A stretch of 64,000 nucleotides of DNA. It comes from Pseudogymnoascus destructans (Eukaryota; Ascomycota; Leotiomycetes; Thelebolales; Thelebolaceae). The position numbers and the translations under genes were made by a program. The notes under the pieces are model-generated. The model was not told the DNA's origin. It did not search any database and was given only the letters and a program-made list of their open reading frames with translations. The stretch is taken from NCBI RefSeq assembly GCF_001641265.1, contig NW_020167526.1, positions 992,001-1,056,000 of the forward strand, written 5' to 3'. Position 1 is the stretch's first letter. Every line of letters begins with the position of its first letter. Shown here piece after piece: positions 56,943 through 64,000 of the stretch.

Positions 56943-58697
56943 AGGATCAATACAGGCCGCTCAGGACCTCAAAGGAGTGACGAGTTGGGCTGAAGAGCGA
57001 GTGCAGGCGCTCGATCTCAGTCCGTTGGAGGAGCTGAGCAGAGAGGATGGCTATCGCATTTCCGACGGGTCTATAAGGTCGACGGGGTCTGAGTAAGTCG
57101 CCAGATCGATCTGGCTCAACGCAGGCTGCGACGAAGCGAACCAAGTGTGAATGGACGTGGGCGCTGAAATTGAAGTTGAAGGATGACCGAGCAACGCACT
57201 GAGAAGGTGGTGCTGCTCTGTCGAACGGCGATAGTTCCGGCAGGAGGGGGCTATGAGCTGGGTGCGGAAGGGCAAAGTAGCTTTTGTTGCTTCTCTCCTT
57301 CTATCTATCTCTCCCTCTCCCTTGGAGTACGAGGATGACGTTATGAGTGAGTTGAAGCTGAGTTCACGAATTTGGTTTCAAAACAAAAGTTACAGGGGGA
57401 ACCAAAGGGTCGGGCAACGGTTCAACCGTAGCGAGAATCTCTAATGGCTATAGCGTTCGTGCTGCATCATTTCTACGTACCGTATTAATGTACCGCCGAC
57501 GGACCGATTCGGAGTATCGTTAAGCCTACTCCGTATAGAAAGGCAAATTGGGAATTTCCTGATCAACGGCGGATACAAGGGGGAGGAGTAAATGATCAGG
57601 AAAGCGTACAAAGCAATAATTAAAGGCAGCTGAGTTTTGACATCCCCGAAGCCTTGATATTACTCGTCGAGAGGCTTCCCGATATATTAACGCGGGGCTA
57701 TATAGAGCAAAGGCACACACATGCATCACAAGGCGTGAATTGTTTTACATGTCCTTTGTTTACGGGGTAACCAGTGCTGTATTATGCTGAGTGTCAGATA
57801 TGGATGGGAACGCACTGAAGAGCGGACGCGGTGGAGATATAGCTGACGGTGGAGATATAGCTGACGGTGGAGATATAGCTGACGGTGGAGATATAGCTGA
57901 CGGTGGAGATATAGCTGACGGTGGAGATATAGCTGACGGTGGAGATATAGCTGACGCTGTGAGGATATTGTTGCTCATGCTTCGCTTTTCCCTACGGTGT
58001 ACTTGCAGGTGTACTTGCAGTAGTAAATAAAATAGGGCAGAATAAAGCACTTTTGTCGGATTTACTCATGGATTTCCAACATATTACTCCATAAAAAGAA
58101 AGACCTGAGTCGCCTCATCTAAAGAAAGATGATGGGTTCTTGACGCAATAATAAAATAATAAGGGGTTCCGCTGTATGTACGTAGGTCCAGACATCAAGG
58201 ATGTGACAGCGCCCTTACCGGATCCAGCCTAGCCTAGGGTTTATCGGTGTTCAATCTGTCTTACACCCATCTCACGCCGACATGCCGACACCACCCACTG
58301 GCCGACTGGCACATGCCGAGGACCATCCTCAGTCCTCATACCCAACCCCCTCCACCTCCCACGGCGGAATTCCACGAAAAACACTGTGACAATCGCGACA
58401 GGTCGATGGAGCGCCGTGGGATTTATCGAATAGTTGAAACAATCGAAGGGTTTACGATAATAGTCGGCTTGAGAGCGTGCACAGCTTGTAGCATGGTCTG
58501 AATTGCAGATGTCCACCCCCGCAATACACGATACAGACAATACCTGCGATACGTTAGACGTCATCACTGCCTTCCATCCCAGAACACAGCGACCCCGCGC
58601 GCCAGAACGAACGGGCTCAGCCTAACGAGGAAGCCGCAGACGCCTCTACTAGCCCTCTTCGTTTCGCGCCAGACTAACGTCGACCACGTTTGCAGCC
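56943..58697. other. Divergent intergenic region (kinase / peroxin)
   Basis: It holds both promoters. Besides the 18-bp minisatellite at 57831 I see only shadow frames. The last ~400 bp before 58698 are likely the peroxin leader. Confidence 0.55.
57831..57956. repeat. 18-bp minisatellite, 7 units
   Basis: Seven essentially identical units of gtggagatatagctgacg. The multiple-of-three period keeps Asp-Ile-Ala-Asp-Gly-Gly (plus) and Ser-Ala-Ile-Ser-Pro-Pro (minus) frames open. No domain flanks it. Confidence 0.95.
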
Positions 58698-60257
58698 ATG
58701 GACGAGTATACCAACGGCGCATTCGCGAACAGAGACGGACGCGTTCCACTTATACGAGTCGACAGCCCGAGCTCCCAATCCGAAGCTAGTCACGACCAGC
58801 CAGGGAACGAGAATAAAGGAAAGAACTACTCGATTCGATGGAAGCTTGGAGACAAAGCTCGCAAGATGGTTGGGCGATCACCGGATAACAAGGGCGACAA
58901 TGGGGAAAAGGCAGGAAAAGGCGATAAGGGCCCGAGTATGCAAGACCGCCTATTAGAGAAGTACGACACTGTCTCGCCCTACTTTGTTTGTACGACGCGT
59001 ATGCTAATACTATGAAGGCTGATGCAGCAGGTCATACCGGTGGAGGACCAGCCCAGAAACCAGGAAGGCTCTCCATATTCAAATCGCATCGAACCACCTG
59101 CCTTCAGCCTCCCAACCATGTCCGCAAACTTCCGCCGCTTCAACTCCCGCATCGGGGTCGTCTTTGCCTTCCAAGCACGTGTGGTCCGCCTCCTCAGCTG
59201 GCGGAAATATCCACACACCATCTCCCTCCTCGCAGTCTACACTTTCGTCTGTCTAGACCCCCATCTCCTCACCGTGCTCCCACTCGCCGGCCTACTCCTC
59301 GGAGTCTTCATCCCGTCCTTCATCGCACGACACCCCGCCCCCCCAGTCACCCTCTCCACATCCTTCGAATACTCCCCCCGCGGCCCTGCCCTCGCACCAG
59401 CACCAACCGTCAAGCCCGTCAAAGAGCTCTCCAAAGACTTCTTCCGCAACATGGGCGACCTGCAGAACTCCATGGAAGACTTCAGCCAGATCCACGACCA
59501 GATCCTCACCAAGCTCGCTCCACCCATGAACTTCAGCAACGAGCCCCTCTCCTCCACCGTTTTCCTCTTCCTCTTCATGTCCACAGCCGTCATGTTCATC
59601 GCCTCCCACCTCGTCCCATGGCGCTTCTGCTTCCTCCTCGGCGGCTGGTTTGTCATATTCTCCGGCCACCCCGCCGTAGCTAAAATACTTGCAAGCACCC
59701 ACGACCAGCACGTTGCGCCGCGCGAATCGGAGGCGAAATCCTGGCTCAACACCTGGGTCGCTAAGGACATCATGCTAGACATGGAGCCCGAGACACGGGA
59801 AGTCGAAGTCTTCGAACTACAGAAGATTGATAACAGGGGTGAATGGGAACCTTGGCTCTACTCAGCGAGTCCGTACGACCCACTAGCCGCGCCGCGGATC
59901 GCGAACGAAAGGCCGCGGGGGACGCAGTTCTTCGAAATGGTGGCGCCGCCGCGGGACTGGGAGTGGAGCGAGAAGAAGTGGAAGTTGGATCTGTGGAGCA
60001 GGGAGTGGGTAGAGGAGCGCATCATTACGGGGGTGGAGGTCGAGACGGAGGGCGAGAGGTGGGTGTATGATATTCACTATGAGGGTTCGAATCCGGAGCC
60101 GGGGCTGCGCGAGGCGACGGGGAAGGTGAGCCAGAAGCCGAAGCCGACGTGGGAGGAGGGCGTTGAGGGTGAGGGGAAGAAGGGGCAGTGGAGGAGGAGG
60201 AGGTGGGTGAGGTTGGTGAAGAGGGTTGTGGTGACAAAATCTCCGGGGGAGGGCTGA
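58698..60257 (+). CDS. Peroxisomal membrane peroxin, Pex23/Pex29 family (dysferlin domain)
   Basis: Exons are 58698..58960 and 59018..60257 (500 aa). The intron has a GTACGA donor, GCTAATA branch and GAAG acceptor, joining LLEK to LMQQVIPVED. The N-terminal part is hydrophilic with a basic stretch (RWKLGDKARKMVG). Membrane segments follow: ISLLAVYTFVCLDPHLLTVL, LPLAGLLLGVFIPSF, and a hairpin SSTVFLFLFMSTAVMFIA plus FCFLLGGWFVIFSG. The C-terminal half carries the dysferlin-type motifs: WEPWLYS ... RPRGTQFFEMVAPPRDWEW and KLDLWSREWVEER. This is the layout of integral peroxins Pex23/24/28/29, which sit at ER-peroxisome contacts and control peroxisome number and size. The exact yeast counterpart cannot be fixed from sequence inspection alone. 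The tail is Lys/Arg-rich (RRRRWVRLVKR). Confidence 0.85.
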
Positions 60258-60933
60258 GATGATGATGATGATGATATTTATTTACGTCCAGTGGGACGCG
60301 GGTGTAACCCGTGGCCCTAAGACCTCCCGAAGGGTATAGGGACGTGCTAAGCTATGGGTTTATGTATAGAGTATGACCTTTAGAGAGCAGTTCTTGCGTG
60401 TTTACGTGGCTGTAAGGCCCGTTAACTAAGCGCCTTCCCTGCTAGTTGGGATGGTGTCAGGTTTGCTAGTAGAGGGCGGTGCCTTAGGGGTTCTCCGGAA
60501 AGGGGTTGTATGCGGGACTAGTTAGTCTAATGTTATAAGCTACTACGAGTGTGGTCTGTAGTGTGCCCTACGGTCTTGCTACGGAGTTGCAGCTCTATAG
60601 CTTAGTAGCAGGTGGTAACATAGTAGAAAAAATAGAAATGAGTGTCTTTAAACAAAGTATAGTGTTGTTAAAGGGAATGTAGGGGTGTTTGACCTAGACC
60701 CTAACTGCTAGTTTGCGAAAATATAGAGTAGATATCCTCTAGGACTATGCCGCGTTAACGTAGAGCCCCTATAGGGCTAGCGGAAGCTATGGCTTTCTTA
60801 GGCTATATAGGGGTAAGTTGTGCTAGGCTAGCCTAGTAGGTATAGATTTTTGTGTAGAACTCTATGACCTAGAGTACTAGTTTAGCCATTAGGCATAAAA
60901 GGTATTTAAGGCCTATAGCACTATTGTCTAGTA
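60258..60933. other. AT-rich repeat-like spacer, unassigned
   Basis: A gatgat run follows the peroxin stop. After that the composition changes abruptly to tag/cta-rich sequence without frames, unlike the host genes. It is probably decayed transposon DNA, but no terminal structure or protein fragment can be read. Confidence 0.4.
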
Positions 60934-61867
60934 TGTCATACTGACATTCGTTGCACTCAGTTTGCTATCAAACTCAAGAGCAAACTTAGAAATCTCCTCC
61001 TCAAACCTACAAGTTACCATACATATCTTGGCTTATCACACCAACAACAAGAGCAATACTACTCAACGATTGCTGCAAACTCCTCTACTACATCTGTTTA
61101 TGCTACATACATCACGGCATATCATTTGGACATCATTGAACAAGTTATTAAGAAAATCTCCTCCTTAAGGGGGTGGGCCAATACTACCACATGGCATATC
61201 TCTACCACCTAGAGGCCTAGTAACATGAACGATAGCTCTAGAAGCTTCTACAACCCTCTATGATTCATTACACGTCATCGCTCCTTAGTTACCCACAAGA
61301 TTGGTTAAGTTATGATATAATTTATCTATAGGTACTCTGACCTTGGACCTCCTTTTCACTTCCTATAGGCTAGGAACCCAAGAGATGGTTCTATGGGATT
61401 CTCTTACATTCGCTACATGATTAGCAAGCTAGTTGTGGGTCGCACTTGATTTCTAATACATTTACCAAGCCTGGTTAGTCATGGAAAGTCATGGAAATGA
61501 GAGAACTACACTCCTTTGGCATAAATAGGATTGCCCTTTCCTTAAGAAAGGGCAAGCAGACAATACAGTAAATCGACTATCACATACTTCCATGTCTTTT
61601 CCAAGCTTCCAAGCATTCATCTTGTTACTCCTTGTTTCTGAAAAGTCAGTGAGGTGTTAACCTCTGACTTACCCCTGAGTTCCCAGACTCAACATTTGTT
61701 GCAACTTGTCTGAACCACTTCACTACATCACACACCTGATTGCTGCGTTGTGGAATAGTCTAAGCTACGACCCTTTGGCTCTGTTTTCTAAGACAGTGTG
61801 TTGCCTTAGTAAATTCATCCCTTCCTTGGGTGGCTAGATTCTCACATCTGGTGCACCCACCATTACA
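60934..61867. mobile_element. Solo LTR of the chromovirus family (934 bp)
   Basis: It begins tgtcatactgacattcg and ends ccaccattaca, and is full-length against the LTRs at 23092 and 28884 with scattered substitutions and single-base indels. No internal region is present. The flanks (tagta / cagct) do not match, so there is no visible target duplication. Confidence 0.92.
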
Positions 61868-62174
61868 CAGCTGTGATCTGCGATTGTAACAGCTTAGGAC
61901 TAGGATTAGAACTAGGATCAGGATGACTGCATTTAGGACTGGTGACAGTGCTAGGAAGAGGAGGATATACCTAGTGTTTTGGATTAGGAGGCGTTGTTCT
62001 CTATAAGAGGAGAGGGAGGAGGAAGAGAGGTAGCGTTGCTACTGCCCTTGCTACTGTCGTTGTCGTTGTTGTCATTGTCATTGTCATTGTCATTGTTGTC
62101 GTTGTTAGAGAGAGTGATTACTCTCTAGCGCTTTAGGGAGGGGGTGACAATATGCTACTCCTTCTTACACTATG
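61868..62174. other. Spacer with (gtcatt)n microsatellite
   Basis: Contains a gtcgtt/gtcatt run at about 62056-62106. No gene. Confidence 0.6.
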
Positions 62175-62302
62175 TGTAACAGGTTGCCAACCATTACAGT
62201 GCATTGTATATATAGTGTGTTATGCGTATTCCACTAAGCTAGAATACTATAGTCTTTTTGGCTTAGTAGGATGTAGCGCGAGAGTAACTATACATCGTTA
62301 CA
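62175..62302. mobile_element. 128-bp LTR-like insertion with 5-bp target duplication
   Basis: It starts tgtaacaggttgcc and ends catcgttaca (TG...CA, inverted ends tgtaac / gttaca). It is flanked on both sides by ctatg (62170-62174 and 62303-62307). The structure is that of a very short solo LTR. The parent element is not in the window. Confidence 0.65.
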
Positions 62303-62557
62303 CTATGTATAGGTCAAATCCTAGCGAAGGGAAAGGGGTCCTCTATGTCTGTGTTTACGAGCCCTTAAGCTTTCTTCCATGACCAAAGGACTTTAGCATC
62401 ATCATTAATGACTTTGATCTAGTTGTTAATAACAGTGTTATACTCTAGGGAGCTCTCCTCCTACCTACTTCCTACTGCTACTAGCTCATCTTTCTGTGTT
62501 GCTGTAAGAGATAGACTGTTGCTAATATTAACGTTGTTAACAACATCAATACGGAGG
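62303..62557. other. Spacer, no gene
   Basis: Short AT-rich stretch between the small LTR-like insertion and the Tc1-like element. Confidence 0.5.
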
Positions 62558-64000
62558 TCGAGTTCAAAAGTCATGTCCTACGCTAAAAAACGCCACGTTG
62601 CATTAATACAATTATTCACTCTCGGCCCTCCTTATACTCGTTCCCACCTTCAAGCTCAATAACTATCTTGATATGGCGGGGTATTCTCTCAATCCACGCC
62701 TGGATTTGCGCTTGTGGGACGTCCTCCCAACAGCTCTCCCATGACTGTACCCCTTGCGGCCGGCTTTTTGGTGCCCCTTTTCGTGTTGTTCTTCTCTTCA
62801 TCCACGGCCAACATGGTTCAATCATGTTTAAGTCAGGAGAGTTAGCACACCAGAATAGTCGATTAATATCGTGAATTGAGAATAGCCGCTCCTGGATATA
62901 GTGACTATGTGACGGTGTATTGTCTTCTTGCACGACAGTCTGTGGCCGGTCTTTTCTGCACTCTTCTGCGAATGGGAATACCTTTGGAAGGAGAATCTTC
63001 TGTTGGTAGTGATACCAGTCTATCCCGCCTCCTTTCCCTCGAGTTAATTTTCCGTTTTTTTGATTCCATCTCCACTATGGTTTTGGTCCTGGTAAATTCT
63101 GTAGTCGCATCCGTTGAATCCCATTTGTAATTTCCCATTGCTCACGCATAATTGGCTCTAATTCCTTATTCATCTCTTGAACTTTTAATTCTGCTTCTTC
63201 TCTTTCTCGTTTGGTTTCTGGTATCCAACAGTGGCATGGCCCCTTCTTGTCATATGAGAAACATGCCCAAAACATGAACTCAGAGTATCCCTTCCACCAT
63301 TCTCGAATGCAAGATCGTAAAAATGCCTCTTCAACTTTCTGCCAAATCCAATATCCTCCCCGTCTATGGTTTAAAACAACAGAAGTTTCATCTGACCATA
63401 TGACATTTTTCCAATCCTCAAGTGTCCAATCTTTGTGGTCAAGGCACCACTTTAGCCATTGTTCTCTCATTCTCTTCATCAATCCAGGCTTCCTCGTCGG
63501 TTTCGTTTTCCGATATCCTGCTGTTTTCAAGATTCGCCATATGGTAGTTGAAAAAATATCGAAACTGTTGATACTAAGTTCCCCTGCAATATCAGCGCAA
63601 GTTTTCTCACGGCCATATCTATCTCTGCATACTTTCGAAACAGCCTGATTGACTGTTTCCTCTGTCTGTTTTCGAGGGCGTCCAGAGCGAGGGGCGTCTT
63701 CTAGCCATTCATCTTGGAGAGAGAATGGCATGTGGTTTGGGTCGAAACCACGCTCAATTGCCCGAGTGTAAATCCGGTTTATCTGTCGAGCAGATACTCC
63801 TGTCTTCTCAGCTACTTCAGCTGTTGTCTTCCCTCCGATAGGGGATTTTAAGGTCACGATAAGAGCCCGAGTTGAGAGACTTGTATTTGGCGCCATGATT
63901 TGAACGTTCACGTTTACGAGTCACAAAATGAGGGGTTCATAAGATTACCATTTTATGCAAGGCTTGGCACTACTAGCTCGGACACGACTTCTGAACTCGA
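62558..64000 (-). mobile_element. Tc1-like DNA transposon, right end at window edge
   Basis: The left end (62558 onward, tcgagttcaaaagtcatgtc) and the reverse complement of the last bases of the window (tcgagttcagaagtcgtgtc) match as terminal inverted repeats of roughly 50 bp with mismatches. Those near the tip are g/a differences. A transposase gene lies between them. The element starts at or just before 62558 and ends at or just past 64000. Confidence 0.8.
62616..63896 (-). pseudogene. Tc1/mariner-family transposase (DD34E) with one internal stop
   Basis: One reading frame runs from ATG 63896 to the stop at 62616 (427 codons). A single TAG at 63075-63077 interrupts it, between NLPGPKP and WRWNQKNGKL. 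The N-terminal helix-turn-helix (KTTAEVAEKTGVSARQINRI) and GRPRKQTEE hinge bind the terminal repeats. The catalytic triad is IWSDETSVV, then VVQEDNTPSH, then SPDLNMIEPCWPW. The spacing between the second Asp and the Glu is 34 residues, the Tc1 (DD34E) type. The stop probably arose from CAG or TGG by a C-to-T or G-to-A change. Otherwise the frame is unbroken, so the loss is recent. A truncated DNA-binding product could still be made. Confidence 0.85.

Noticed and set aside
60075..60100. B-box-like ggttcgaatcc suggesting a tRNA
   Set aside because: Lies inside the peroxin coding sequence (YEGSNPEP) with no A box or cloverleaf.

Overview
The window is nuclear DNA of a filamentous ascomycete (Pezizomycotina). 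Short introns of about 46-250 bp begin with GTAAGT/GTATGT/GTGAGT and carry CTAAC/CTGAC-type branch sites. The proteins are typical of moulds: a septation-network Cdc14, a Pom1-type DYRK kinase, a Pex23/Pex29-type peroxin and a DDX60-like helicase. Some repeats show C-to-T decay of the kind left by repeat-induced point mutation (RIP). Class is uncertain; Dothideomycetes or Leotiomycetes would fit.

Layout. 1-749: 5' part of a glycogen-binding (CBM48/AMPK-beta-like) protein gene, minus strand. 0.75-13.6 kb: gene-poor DNA with simple repeats, a tiny secreted Cys-rich peptide (2225-2380), an F-box protein, a broken kinase-like gene containing a perfect hairpin, and two small Cys-rich 'Met-Cys' proteins. 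13.65-19.5 kb: a five-exon DDX60-like helicase of about 1805 aa. 19.5-31.6 kb: a nest of transposons. These are a decayed Gag gene split by a 372-bp solo LTR, an old chromovirus LTR, a full-length and nearly unmutated chromovirus inserted into that old LTR, and a pogo/Fot1-like relic with Trp-to-stop changes. 32.9-43.7 kb: housekeeping genes, namely an amino acid permease with a damaged 5' end, geranylgeranyl diphosphate synthase, SIN component Cdc14, a Cys-rich single-pass membrane protein and a fungal coiled-coil protein. 44.6-50 kb: three broken genes (NAD(P)-binding epimerase-like, Rieske/AIF-like oxidoreductase, CDK7/Kin28-like kinase) around one intact mitochondrial ribosomal protein gene (mS41). 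52.6-60.3 kb: Pom1-like DYRK kinase and a peroxisomal membrane peroxin. 60.9-64 kb: a chromovirus solo LTR, a 128-bp LTR-like insertion with target duplication, and a Tc1-like element that runs off the right end.

The genes do not form an obvious biosynthetic cluster. Their likely roles are spread over septation and polarity (Cdc14, Pom1-like), isoprenoid supply (GGPP synthase), peroxisome maintenance, mitochondrial translation and nutrient uptake. The notable features are the unusual number of damaged host genes between 32.9 and 50 kb, and the layered transposon insertions, whose order can be read from target-site duplications.

All splice structures were read by eye from consensus sites and from codon continuity with known families. 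None has been confirmed by transcripts or database search.
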